Shown here one piece after another: positions 26,317 through 34,229 of a stretch of 64,000 bases of DNA (positions within the stretch are counted from its first letter, which is position 1; the number at the start of each line of letters is the position of its first letter). Under the pieces are notes generated by a model. It was not told the DNA's origin, did not search any database, and saw only the letters and a list, made by a program, of their open reading frames with translations. The stretch comes from Aequitasia blattaphilus (lineage in GTDB: Bacteria > Bacillota > Clostridia > Lachnospirales > Lachnospiraceae): NCBI RefSeq assembly GCF_024721305.1, contig NZ_JAMXOD010000011.1, forward strand, positions 1 through 64,000, written 5' to 3'. The translations under genes were made by a program, and so were the position numbers.

Positions 26317-26348
26317 TATGGAATTAAAAAGATAAAGGAGAGTAGAGT

Positions 26349-27383
26349 ATGTCAGCGATTGAATTAAAAAAACTAACAAAAACATTTCAAACAAAAGACC
26401 ATCAAGTAGAAGCGCTAAAAGATATTAGTCTTAAGATTGAAGAGGGTGAGATCTATGGGATTATTGGAATGTCGGGAGCAGGAAAGAGTACACTGGTACG
26501 CTGTTTTAACTTTTTAGAAAGGCCGACAAAGGGGCAAGTTCTAATTGAAGGGAAGGATCTTGGGGAACTGTCAGAAAAAGAACTGAGGAGACAGAGAAGT
26601 GATATAGCAATGATTTTTCAGCATTTCAACTTATTATCACAAAAAAATGTTGTAGATAATATTTCTCTTCCTCTCATTATACAAGGAGTCAAGAAAAGTG
26701 AGGCAAAGAAAAGGGCAAAGGAGCTGCTTAAAATTGTTGAGCTGGAAGATAAGGAAAAGGCATACCCCGCTCAACTATCAGGTGGACAAAAGCAAAGAGT
26801 TGCAATTGCAAGAGCCTTAGCCAGTGATCCGAAAATTCTTCTGTGTGATGAAGCAACATCTGCATTGGATCCACGAACTACGAAATCAATTCTTGAGCTT
26901 CTAAAAGAAATTAATAAAAATCTTAATATTACAATTGTAATGATTACACATCAGATGGAAGTTGTACGGGAGATCTGCCAAAAAGTCGCAATTATGGAAG
27001 AAGGTATTGTTGTTGAGGAGGGAGGCGTCGAGGAAATCTTTGATACACCCAAAACGAAGGCAGCCAAACGTCTGATTTTAGGAGATAAAAGTAAAGATGA
27101 TGATATATTACAAGACTCAAAAGTAAAGGAATTGCTCAAAAGCGGAAAGAAAATTAGAATTGTATTTACAGAGAATTCAGCCTTTGAACCTGTTGTCAGC
27201 AATATGATTCTTAAGTTTAATACTCCCATCAATATTTTAGGAGCAGATACGAAGAATGTAGGGGGAATTGCAAAGGGTGAAATGCTTATTCAACTCACCG
27301 ATGAAACGAAAAATGAAGAAGATATCATCACATATCTAAAAGAGCGAGGATTAAAAGTAGAGGAGGTAGAAGAAGATGTTTAG
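26349..27383 (+). CDS. metN: Methionine ABC transporter ATP-binding protein
   Basis: 344-residue ATPase of the MetNIQ importer for methionine. Walker A GMSGAGKST is near residue 40, signature LSGGQKQRV near 145, Walker B ILLCDEATSALDP near 163 and the switch histidine in MITHQ. The C-terminal ~75 residues (from about 265) form the NIL domain that binds methionine and inhibits transport when internal methionine is high. RBS AAAGGAGAG precedes the ATG and metI overlaps the end by 8 nt. Expression is controlled by the leader-peptide/terminator region upstream. Confidence 0.95.
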   Translation: MSAIELKKLTKTFQTKDHQVEALKDISLKIEEGEIYGIIGMSGAGKSTLVRCFNFLERPTKGQVLIEGKDLGELSEKELRRQRSDIAMIFQHFNLLSQKNVVDNISLPLIIQGVKKSEAKKRAKELLKIVELEDKEKAYPAQLSGGQKQRVAIARALASDPKILLCDEATSALDPRTTKSILELLKEINKNLNITIVMITHQMEVVREICQKVAIMEEGIVVEEGGVEEIFDTPKTKAAKRLILGDKSKDDDILQDSKVKELLKSGKKIRIVFTENSAFEPVVSNMILKFNTPINILGADTKNVGGIAKGEMLIQLTDETKNEEDIITYLKERGLKVEEVEEDV

Positions 27384-28035
27384 TAGTGAAGTTATACAGA
27401 TGCTTATAACAGGAGTTGGCGAAACACTTTATATGACATTGGTTTCAACATTATTGGGATACATTATTGGATTACCTCTGGGAGTGCTATTAGCAGTATC
27501 AGACAGAGAAGGTATTAGGCCGAACGGGATACTGTATAAAGCATTGGATTTTATATCGAATATCATCCGAAGCATACCATTTTTGATTTTGTTAATCCTG
27601 GTGATCCCATTTACCCGGATGCTGGTAGGAAAAAGCTATGGTTCAACAGCGACGATAGTACCTCTTGTGATAGCGGCAGCACCTTTTATAGCCAGAATGG
27701 TAGAAGCTTCTATCAACGAAGTGGATAAAGGGGTTATTGAAGCAGCGAAATCTATGGGAGCTTCAAACTGGATTATTATAACCAAGGTATTATTGGTAGA
27801 GGCAAGAACATCCCTGATTTCAGGGGCAACAATTGCAACGGGAACCATCTTAGGCTATTCAGCTATGGCAGGTTCTGTAGGCGGCGGAGGCTTAGGAGCA
27901 ATAGCAATTCGTTATGGATATAACCGCTATGAAACAGATATTATGCTGGTAACCGTTATTTTATTAATTGTTTTAGTTCAAGTGTTCCAAACGGTTGGAA
28001 TGAAAACATCCACACGTTTAGATAGAAGAAAATAA
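27376..28035 (+). CDS. metI: Methionine ABC transporter permease
   Basis: 219-residue membrane subunit with five or six hydrophobic segments. NIIRSIPFLILLILVIPFTR and the coupling loop EAAKSMGASNWIIITKVLLVEA are typical of MetI. It begins within the end of metN and is followed after 16 nt by metQ. Confidence 0.95.
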   Translation: MFSSEVIQMLITGVGETLYMTLVSTLLGYIIGLPLGVLLAVSDREGIRPNGILYKALDFISNIIRSIPFLILLILVIPFTRMLVGKSYGSTATIVPLVIAAAPFIARMVEASINEVDKGVIEAAKSMGASNWIIITKVLLVEARTSLISGATIATGTILGYSAMAGSVGGGGLGAIAIRYGYNRYETDIMLVTVILLIVLVQVFQTVGMKTSTRLDRRK

Positions 28036-28051
28036 GAAGGAGGAGAAACAC

Positions 28052-28897
28052 ATGAAAAAGAGAATTTTAGCAAGTTTATTAGCAGGAATATTGGTGATTG
28101 GACTTATGGTTGGATGCAGCAAAAAGGCAGAAACAGCGGATACAGATGAAGGTTCCAGCTCCGGTACAGAGACATTGACAATTGCAGCATCTGCAACGCC
28201 TCATGGGGAAATATTAGAAGAGGCAAAGAAAATCTTAAAAGAGGACGGAATTAATCTTGAGATTGAAATTTTTGATGATTACGTTCTCCCCAATGAGGTC
28301 GTGGAAAGCGAAGAGCTGGATGCAAATTACTTTCAACATGCGCCGTATCTGGATAGCTTTAATGAAGAAAAAGGAACTCATTTGGTAGATGCAGGCCAGA
28401 TTCATTATGAGCCCTTTGGTATTTATCCGGGAACAAAAAATAATTTAGATGATTTAGAGGATGGGGACAGTATCGCAGTGCCAAATGATACAACCAATGA
28501 AGCAAGAGCACTTCTTTTATTAGAAGATAATGGAATTATTACATTAAAAGAAGGAGCAGGCTTAACTGCAACGGTAAATGATATTGATAAAAATCCGAAA
28601 AACATTAAGATTGAAGAGCTAGAGGCTGCTCAAATCCCAAGAGTAAAAGAGGAAGTGGCATTTGTAGTATTAAATGGAAACTATGCGCTAGAAGCAGGGT
28701 TCTCCGTTTCAAAGGACGCAATTGCATATGAAGAATCGGATTCTGAGGCTGCAAAAACTTATGTAAATATTATTGCAGTCAAAGAAGGAAATGAAGACGA
28801 AGCAAAGATTAAAAAACTGGTTGAGGTATTAAAGTCTGATGATATAAAGTCTTTCATTGAAACGAAGTATGATGGTGCTGTAGTGCCATTTGAATAG
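28052..28897 (+). CDS. metQ: Methionine-binding lipoprotein
   Basis: 281-residue NlpA/MetQ family protein. The signal peptide KKRILASLLAGILVIG ends in a lipobox (LMVGC), so it is anchored outside the membrane. ATPHGEILEEAKKILKEDG and LDANYFQHAPYLDSF are family signatures, and IHYEPFGIYPG follows. It receives methionine (either isomer in relatives) and passes it to MetI. RBS AAGAAGGAGGAG; terminator follows at 28908. Confidence 0.95.
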   Translation: MKKRILASLLAGILVIGLMVGCSKKAETADTDEGSSSGTETLTIAASATPHGEILEEAKKILKEDGINLEIEIFDDYVLPNEVVESEELDANYFQHAPYLDSFNEEKGTHLVDAGQIHYEPFGIYPGTKNNLDDLEDGDSIAVPNDTTNEARALLLLEDNGIITLKEGAGLTATVNDIDKNPKNIKIEELEAAQIPRVKEEVAFVVLNGNYALEAGFSVSKDAIAYEESDSEAAKTYVNIIAVKEGNEDEAKIKKLVEVLKSDDIKSFIETKYDGAVVPFE

Positions 28898-28907
28898 GAG
28901 ATAAAGA

Positions 28908-28943
28908 AAAGGAAAGCATCCAAGTAAGGAGCTTTCCTTTTTT
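28908..28943. terminator. Bidirectional terminator after metQ
   Basis: AAAGGAAAGC (28908-28917) pairs with GCTTTCCTTT (28931-28940), a perfect 10-bp stem followed by TTT. It also closes the convergent VOC gene. Confidence 0.85.
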
Positions 28944-28948
28944 AAAAC

Positions 28949-29326
28949 CTATTTGTCTTCAGATGGAATTATTTCAATCCAGTAACCATCAGGATCGATG
29001 ATGAAATAAATACCCATATCGTTGTTCTCGAAGACAACACAATCCATTTCTTTATGTTTTCTTAAAGCTCCTTCATAATCGTCTACCTCAAGTGCAAGAT
29101 GAAATTCATTGTCACCGAGATTGTAAGACTCTTTTTCCCAGTCTCTAAGCCAGGTAAGCTCCAAGGTATGCCTGCTGGAACCATCACCTAAGTATACCAG
29201 AATAAAGCTTCCATCCTCCGCTTCTTTTCTGCGGACTTCCTGAAGTCCTAAAGCTTCCTTGTAAAAAGCAAGGGATTTATCTAAGTCCATAATGTTGAAA
29301 TTGTTATGTGCAAATGTAAATTTCAT
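28949..29326 (-). CDS. VOC-superfamily protein, lactoylglutathione-lyase-like
   Basis: 125-residue glyoxalase-fold protein. The N-terminal half has FAHNNFNIMDLDKSLAFYKEALGL and TLELTW, the C-terminal half EFHLALEVDDYE and DPDGYWIEIIP. These supply the metal-ligand His/Glu pairs of glyoxalase I (His near 7, Glu in LELT, His in FHLAL, Glu in WIEII). It may detoxify methylglyoxal, but Clostridia generally lack glutathione, so another thiol or substrate is likely. It lies 15 nt after queT on the same strand. Confidence 0.85.
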   Translation of the reverse strand: MKFTFAHNNFNIMDLDKSLAFYKEALGLQEVRRKEAEDGSFILVYLGDGSSRHTLELTWLRDWEKESYNLGDNEFHLALEVDDYEGALRKHKEMDCVVFENNDMGIYFIIDPDGYWIEIIPSEDK

Positions 29327-29341
29327 AGTAATCCACCTCGT

Positions 29342-29833
29342 TTAAGCTGTTTTTTTGAAAAGTACATTTTGATATTTTCTGAGTGCAAAAAATAGAATCA
29401 TTCCAAGTACTCCACAAGAGAGAACCTCTCCAATTCCCACACTTAACATAAGCAATGGAATCGGTAGATTGATACCGTATCCAAAGCGTAAAATCATAGG
29501 AACAATGATGGTATTAGAAATAATTGGCGGCAGGGGAGCAAGATAAGGATTCTTTTTACTAAAGTAGTAAGTAAAAACAGCTCCAATTAAGGTCGCAACG
29601 CTACCAAAAACAATATCCGGCAGCATGGCTCCACCAGTAATATTTCCAATAAGACATCCCACAAAAAGGCCAGGGATGGCAGCTGGAGTAAAAGCTGGAA
29701 GTATGGTAAGTGCCTCTGCTATTCGTACTTGAACCTCTCCAAAGGAAATGGGAGCAAATACAAAAGTTAAGACAACATAAATAGCTGCAATCATCGCAGC
29801 CTGCACTAAAAATAAAGTACTTTTGTTTTTCAT
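29342..29833 (-). CDS. queT: QueT-family queuosine-precursor ECF transporter subunit
   Basis: 163-residue integral membrane S-component with about five hydrophobic helices; hallmark stretches are YVVLTFVFAPISFGEVQVRIAE and NITGGAMLPDIVFGS. It probably imports preQ1, preQ0 or queuine together with an Ecf energising module encoded elsewhere. The leader holds a preQ1-I riboswitch whose 3' end overlaps the RBS, which supports the assigned substrate. VOC gene follows in the same transcript. Confidence 0.93.
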   Translation of the reverse strand: MKNKSTLFLVQAAMIAAIYVVLTFVFAPISFGEVQVRIAEALTILPAFTPAAIPGLFVGCLIGNITGGAMLPDIVFGSVATLIGAVFTYYFSKKNPYLAPLPPIISNTIIVPMILRFGYGINLPIPLLMLSVGIGEVLSCGVLGMILFFALRKYQNVLFKKTA

Positions 29834-29846
29834 AATAGTTCATTCT

Positions 29847-29887
29847 CCTTAGTTTTGTTTTACGTGAGGATGGTTACGAACTCACGG
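29847..29887 (-). promoter_or_regulatory. PreQ1-I riboswitch controlling queT translation
   Basis: On the minus strand a 6-bp P1 stem (29886-29881 with 29868-29863, CGTGAG/CTCACG) encloses a 12-nt loop with GUAACC, followed by the A-rich tail UAAAACAAAACUAAGG. This closely follows the preQ1-I aptamer of Thermoanaerobacter (loop GUAACC, tail AACAAAACAAGG). The final AAGG is the start of the queT Shine-Dalgarno (AAGGAG), so ligand binding should hide the RBS. Confidence 0.88.
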
Positions 29888-29935
29888 TATTATTTTGGGC
29901 TACACCTGGTAAATATAAGGTGTGTAGCAACTGGT

Positions 29936-29964
29936 AGTATAGCATGGAGAGAGTGGGAAATCAA
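29936..29964 (-). promoter_or_regulatory. Sigma-A promoter of queT
   Basis: Minus strand TTGATT (29964-29959), 17-nt spacer, TATACT (29941-29936). The start near 29929 is followed by a GCTACAC/GTGTAGC hairpin (29929-29901) before the riboswitch. Confidence 0.75.
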
Positions 29965-30124
29965 TAAAAGTACAAAAAAAGTCTAAAGATAAACATTATC
30001 ATTTGCCCCTCTTCTTTTCGTTTTCTTTTTTTGATAACATAGTTATGTAGGAGGGGCTACCATGGAGCCGAAGTTACCAATTTCTTAGCAAACCGCTGAC
30101 ACAAAATAATTTGGAGAAACCAAT

Positions 30125-30428
30125 ATGCATGAATATTATCAACAAAAAGCTCCACATCTAAAAAAACAAATGAATAAATACTTCCATGATTTATCACACC
30201 ACCGTCTGCCCTCTTTATGAATTTGCTAAAACCGGTGGATACCTATCCTACATGCCTTACCTCTGCAATTTTGACTACATTATGTTCAGCAAGATGGGCG
30301 TCTCCCTTTATCGAGAGAAAACCTGTGCCGATGGCGATGAATACTGCGATTTCAAAGTGAAAGCAAATGCTCCCATCCCTCCCTATTGGCCTCCTCACAT
30401 ACTAGATAAAGACGACCCTCTTAAATAG
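30125..30428 (+). pseudogene. Remnant of an L-2-amino-thiazoline-4-carboxylate hydrolase-like gene
   Basis: An RBS-preceded N-terminal fragment (from the ATG at 30125, MHEYYQQKAPHLKKQ) stops after 31 codons. A second frame overlapping it (to 30428) reads YLSYMPYLCNFDYIMFSKMG, then TCADGDEYCDFKVK, which resembles the C-terminal part of the ATC hydrolase family. The middle of the gene is missing. Family recognition is from the CNFDY and CDFK motifs only. Confidence 0.5.
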
Positions 30429-30467
30429 TGTCTGCTTAAGCACCTCTTGCCGAAAATTTGTTGGATG

Positions 30468-31757
30468 TCAAGAAATCAATTTGTAATCCTCTTGTGTAAG
30501 TCTCCTTTTCAAAACACCAACAAGAAGTGGAGCATTTGCAGCCTCCGCACATTTAAATACCATAATCCGATCCTTATGGGTTGAAAAGTCATAAATACTA
30601 CTGAGGATATTCATAATTTTCATCACATCATTATCGGTTTTGATTTCATCCTTTAAAAAATATAGAAGCTCCATAAGACATTGAATTTGGTTCTTATTTG
30701 TCTTAAGAGAGGCAATAGAGTATTTCACCACGCCATTTAAGTCCTGTGTGGCTTTGCATAAAGAAATCAAGAGATTTGTAATATCCTCAAAGCTTGATGC
30801 TGCCACTAAAGTAAGATAACCATTATAGGATTGCAGCTTCGAATAGGCACGCTCAAAGAAACTCTTTGTACGGATTGTATCCTTTTTGCTCAAATACCAA
30901 TTGCCTAGTAAAAGATCATAGTCGGGGTGAGAAGCATTCCAGCTCATCCCCTGATTATATAACATAAGCAACGCCTCCTCACAATGCTCTGGTTTTTTAC
31001 GAAGATAATATTGCATAAGGCCAATTTCCAAGGTAACCCGAAGCCCTGGCTCCACGTGCTTGAAGTTTTCCTTCTTAAAGATGCTTTTACACAATACAAC
31101 TGCATCGTCATATTTCTTTTGGGCGATTAGATTAAGGGCGAAATACGTTTTAACATTATAGTCATCGGGCTTTTCCTCAATTAACTTGTGGAGCAAGTCC
31201 GTATTTCTGGAAACCTTATCTTTTCGCTGATGCTCCTCTTTCGAGTATCCCGTATGAAGGATGGTCAGCAAATTGTCAAAATACGTAGCGGTAATAGCAG
31301 TACTATTATTGTAAATAAGGGATTCGTGAATGAGTCCACGATAGCGGATTTCTGGCTGATTCCGAAAAACACGAATCTGTGTAATACGGGATTGAGCCTC
31401 TCCCTTTTCATTAATATTTACTAAGGGAAATGCAACAGACATGGTATGTCGGGGAATTCTTGGCAAGAGTTGCTTTAGTTTTTGTACCTCTTCCAAAGAC
31501 TGAATATACTCATCGGCATCGAAAAAAAGAATCCATTTACCCGTTGCCTTTTCAAGACAATAGTTTTTAGCCTTGGAAAAATCATCTTCCCAGGGAATCT
31601 CATAGACGGTTGCCCCCATCTGCTTTGCAATCTCTACTGTTCTGTCCGTAGAGCCAGTATCCACGACAATCTGCTCATGGACAATATCCTTTGCCCATGA
31701 CAAGGCTCTTTTTATGTTGTGTTCTTCGTTTTTGACAATCATACATTGTGAAATCAT
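30468..31757 (-). CDS. Family 2 glycosyltransferase with C-terminal TPR-like repeats
   Basis: 429 residues. The N-terminal GT2 domain (residues 1-230) begins ISQCMIVKNEEHNIKRAL, has VDTGSTDRTVEIA and the DXD-type FFDADEY motif near 77-83. Residues ~190-400 are helical and TPR-like (YNVKTYFALNLIAQKKYDDAV). It lies directly downstream of flagellin on the same strand, so flagellin or surface glycosylation is a reasonable guess. Upstream, minus-strand TTAA-N16-GCCGACAA (around 31799-31826) weakly resembles a sigma-28 promoter. No membrane segment was seen, so it is probably cytoplasmic. Confidence 0.85.
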   Translation of the reverse strand: MISQCMIVKNEEHNIKRALSWAKDIVHEQIVVDTGSTDRTVEIAKQMGATVYEIPWEDDFSKAKNYCLEKATGKWILFFDADEYIQSLEEVQKLKQLLPRIPRHTMSVAFPLVNINEKGEAQSRITQIRVFRNQPEIRYRGLIHESLIYNNSTAITATYFDNLLTILHTGYSKEEHQRKDKVSRNTDLLHKLIEEKPDDYNVKTYFALNLIAQKKYDDAVVLCKSIFKKENFKHVEPGLRVTLEIGLMQYYLRKKPEHCEEALLMLYNQGMSWNASHPDYDLLLGNWYLSKKDTIRTKSFFERAYSKLQSYNGYLTLVAASSFEDITNLLISLCKATQDLNGVVKYSIASLKTNKNQIQCLMELLYFLKDEIKTDNDVMKIMNILSSIYDFSTHKDRIMVFKCAEAANAPLLVGVLKRRLTQEDYKLIS

Positions 31758-31827
31758 ACGTACATCCTTTCCCTGTGAAATACTAAGTTCTATTTATATT
31801 GTCGGCAGAAAGTCCTCATTTATTAAG

Positions 31828-31860
31828 AAAAAAACCAAGACAAATTTGCCTTGGTTTTTC
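31828..31860 (-). terminator. Terminator of the flagellin gene
   Basis: A 9-bp stem (31831-31839 with 31850-31858) with a short loop and A-rich flank at 31823-31834 (U-tract on the minus strand) ends the flagellin transcript 12 nt after its stop. Confidence 0.8.
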
Positions 31861-31871
31861 CTTCATGTGAA

Positions 31872-32699
31872 TTATTGTAATAATTGCAGCACACCCTGTG
31901 GAATAGAGTTTGCTTGTGCAAGCATTGCCTGAGAAGATTGTACTAAGATATTATTCTTAGTATATGCCATCATCTCTTTTGCCATATCCACGTCACGTAT
32001 ACGGCTCTCAGCAGCAGTCATGTTTTCCGCATTAACACTTAAGTTATTAATGGTATGCTCCAAACGGTTCTGGTAAGCACCAAGAGAACCTCTTTGTGTA
32101 GATACCGTGTTAATCGCTGTTTTAATTGTATCAATTGCCTCATTAGCCTTCGTTACATCTGTAATATCCAGACCAGAAAGTCCTAATCCTGAGGCAGACA
32201 TATCTGCGATTGAAACATTTAAGATGTCATCCTTGCTGTCACCAATCTGGAACTGTGTATCTGCAAAAGAACCATCCAACAGTTTCGTCCCATTAAAGTT
32301 TGTGCTCTCTGCAATACGATTAATTTCTTCGTTGAGAGAATCAATCTCAGCCTGCATAGCTACACGGTCTACACCGCCATTAGCAGCATCGTCATAGATA
32401 CCATTTGCAGATTGTGTTGCCAGCTCAACCATACGGTTCATCATAGAGTGAACCTCTGTTAAGGAACCTTCAGCAGTTTGAATCAAAGATACTGCATCCT
32501 GTGCGTTCTTTCCAGCAGTCTCAAGACCAGTAATCTGAGCACGCATTTTCTCTGAAATTGCAAGACCGGCAGCATCATCACCAGCACGGTTGATGCGGTA
32601 ACCAGAAGAAAGCTTTTCTAAGTTCTTGCCTACTGCAGAGTTGTTGTTTGTTAAGTTACGGTAAGAGTTGATTGCTGTAATGTTGTGTTGAATTCTCAT
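31872..32699 (-). CDS. fliC: Flagellin
   Basis: 275-residue filament subunit with the two conserved D0/D1 ends: MRIQHNITAINSYRNLTNNN and LEKLSSGYRINRAGDDAAGL at the N-terminus, and AESRIRDVDMAKEMMAYTKN with ILVQSSQAMLAQAN at the C-terminus. The variable middle is short, as in Bacillus Hag. The length is that of small Firmicutes flagellins. Exported by the flagellar type III apparatus encoded at 55-60 kb. Expression is probably by sigma-28; the 5' leader has features resembling CsrA control. Confidence 0.95.
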   Translation of the reverse strand: MRIQHNITAINSYRNLTNNNSAVGKNLEKLSSGYRINRAGDDAAGLAISEKMRAQITGLETAGKNAQDAVSLIQTAEGSLTEVHSMMNRMVELATQSANGIYDDAANGGVDRVAMQAEIDSLNEEINRIAESTNFNGTKLLDGSFADTQFQIGDSKDDILNVSIADMSASGLGLSGLDITDVTKANEAIDTIKTAINTVSTQRGSLGAYQNRLEHTINNLSVNAENMTAAESRIRDVDMAKEMMAYTKNNILVQSSQAMLAQANSIPQGVLQLLQ

Positions 32700-32702
32700 A
32701 AT

Positions 32703-32745
32703 AAATTCCTCCTTGAATTTGTTTCCCGGAAATTCCCTTTTCCGG
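32703..32745 (-). promoter_or_regulatory. Flagellin 5' leader hairpin and RBS with CsrA-like GGA sites
   Basis: On the minus strand a 7-bp stem (32745-32739 with 32732-32726, CCGGAAA/TTTCCGG) presents AGGGAA in its loop, and the Shine-Dalgarno AAGGAGG follows at about 32712-32706. AGGGA and AAGGA both fit the ANGGA core bound by CsrA, an arrangement like the Bacillus hag leader. csrA and fliW are not in the window. Confidence 0.45.
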
Positions 32746-32768
32746 AGTGTTTATTGTTTACAATTATA

Positions 32769-32796
32769 TTATCGTCCCTGTTTTGAAAAACATAAG
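32769..32796 (-). promoter_or_regulatory. Sigma-28 promoter of flagellin
   Basis: Minus strand CTTAT (32796-32792), 15 nt, GACGATAA (32776-32769). The -10 resembles the sigma-28 consensus GCCGATAA and the -35 is the same pentamer found before cheA and the chemoreceptor. Confidence 0.65.
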
Positions 32797-32813
32797 AGAA
32801 AAAATAAAAAAAA

Positions 32814-33398
32814 TTATTTTGTATGACGGATGATTAATCCGGCAATGTTTTCAAGACCAGTTCTGGTACATACAGCCCCTTTTTCATAAGCGACCATAGG
32901 CATACCGTAGACGACACTGCTGGCTTCGTTTTGTCCAATCGTGTAAGCGCCGGCCTTTCTCATATGAAGAAGCCCTTGGGCACCATCATTTCCCATACCG
33001 GTCAGGATAATTCCGATGGCATTTTTTCCGGCAGAACGTGCTACCGAATCAAAAAGGATATCTACGGAAGGGCGATGTCCATTTACTTTATCGCCCTTGA
33101 AGAGACGAATAAAAAACCGGTCACCAATTCGAACAATCGTCATATGTGTCCTTCCCCCAGGGGCAAGAAGAGCAAGACCGGAAGTGATAGCGTCTCCGTC
33201 ACGGGCTTCCCGAACCTCAAAGGCACAGAGTTTATTGAGACGCTCTGCATACATACGTGTAAAACCCTCGGGCATATGCTGGGTAATGACCATACCGGGA
33301 ATGTCTGCTGGCAGATCCTTTAAAATTTGTACAGTTGCTTCGGTGCCGCCTGTTGAGGCGCCGATGGCAATAATATCAATATTTGTCCTGTTTGTCAT
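32814..33398 (-). CDS. cheB: CheB methylesterase domain protein without receiver domain
   Basis: 194 residues, covering only the catalytic methylesterase/deamidase half of CheB. Ser15 in GASTGG, His in VITQHMPEG near 41 and Asp in LTGMGNDGAQG near 135 form the catalytic triad. The receiver domain and linker (~150 residues) that restrain CheB in most bacteria are absent; the upstream cheR stop 18 nt away rules out a longer start. The enzyme removes methyl groups from chemoreceptors, presumably without phosphorylation control. Last gene of the cheA-cheW-cheR-cheB transcript. Confidence 0.9.
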   Translation of the reverse strand: MTNRTNIDIIAIGASTGGTEATVQILKDLPADIPGMVITQHMPEGFTRMYAERLNKLCAFEVREARDGDAITSGLALLAPGGRTHMTIVRIGDRFFIRLFKGDKVNGHRPSVDILFDSVARSAGKNAIGIILTGMGNDGAQGLLHMRKAGAYTIGQNEASSVVYGMPMVAYEKGAVCTRTGLENIAGLIIRHTK

Positions 33399-33416
33399 AA
33401 TAACCTCAATATTAGT

Positions 33417-34229
33417 TTATGGTTTGCGGTATGTAGAAGGCATTACATGTTCATAAGGAAGGTTTTGTGATGTGATGTTTTCTGAGTGTCCTATGAAAAG
33501 GTAACCTCCTTGATTCGTCGCATTAAAAAAACGTTTGCAAAGATTGTCTTTTGTTGTTTGGTCAAAGTAAATCATCACATTGCGGCAAAATATAACATCA
33601 AAACGCCTTTTAAATTGAATGGGTTCCATTAGATTAAAAGTGCGGAAGAGCACGTTTTCTCTGATTTCTGACACAACCTGATATTGGTTGGGGGTTGATG
33701 TTTTTGTGAAATATTTCGACTTAAAATCCTTTGGCATGCTTTCCAGTGACTCGCCAGAATAAACAGCCTTTTGAGCTAAAGAGAGAGCTTGGAGGGATAT
33801 ATCTGTAGCAAGAATACGGGTATCCCAATTGGAAAAAGCACTTCCAAAATATTCCTTCATCAGCATAGAAAGAGTATAGGGCTCTTGTCCTGAGGAACAA
33901 CCAGCACTCCAGATGCTAAGAGTTTTGTCTTTTTTTGTTTTCTCAAGCCAAGGCAATACGGTATCCATAAAATATTCGAAATGGTTTACTTCACGCATGA
34001 AAAAGGTGTAATTTGTAGTTAAACGATTTAAAAGAAGATCGATGTCCTCTTTCTCACTATTATTAAGAATATGGTCAACATAATCGGTAAAGTTGGTATA
34101 TCCCATTCCGGAGAGGACAGGAGAAAGTCGTCCTGTAATCAGCTGCCGTTTGTTGATCAAATTAATACCGTAGTTTTCTTTTACAAAAGAAACCAGCCGG
34201 GTGAAATCCTGATTATTTATATCGAACAT
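33417..34229 (-). CDS. cheR: Chemotaxis protein methyltransferase CheR
   Basis: 270 residues. The N-terminal helical domain (residues 1-75) is followed by the SAM-binding domain with IWSAGCSSGQEPYTLSMLM near 107 and DVIFCRNVMIYFD near 205. It methylates glutamates of chemoreceptors such as the one at 38952-40763. It starts 13 nt inside cheW, indicating coupling. Confidence 0.95.
   Translation of the reverse strand: MFDINNQDFTRLVSFVKENYGINLINKRQLITGRLSPVLSGMGYTNFTDYVDHILNNSEKEDIDLLLNRLTTNYTFFMREVNHFEYFMDTVLPWLEKTKKDKTLSIWSAGCSSGQEPYTLSMLMKEYFGSAFSNWDTRILATDISLQALSLAQKAVYSGESLESMPKDFKSKYFTKTSTPNQYQVVSEIRENVLFRTFNLMEPIQFKRRFDVIFCRNVMIYFDQTTKDNLCKRFFNATNQGGYLFIGHSENITSQNLPYEHVMPSTYRKP

Noticed and set aside
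26095-26348. SAM-I riboswitch or T-box upstream of metN
   Set aside because: No SAM-I core elements and no TGGNACCGCG T-box sequence could be found in the ~250-nt leader; the Met-rich reading frame explains the region better.
33016-33456. 146-codon plus-strand frame opposite cheB
   Set aside because: It is a shadow of cheB/cheR codons on the other strand, with no RBS or family features.
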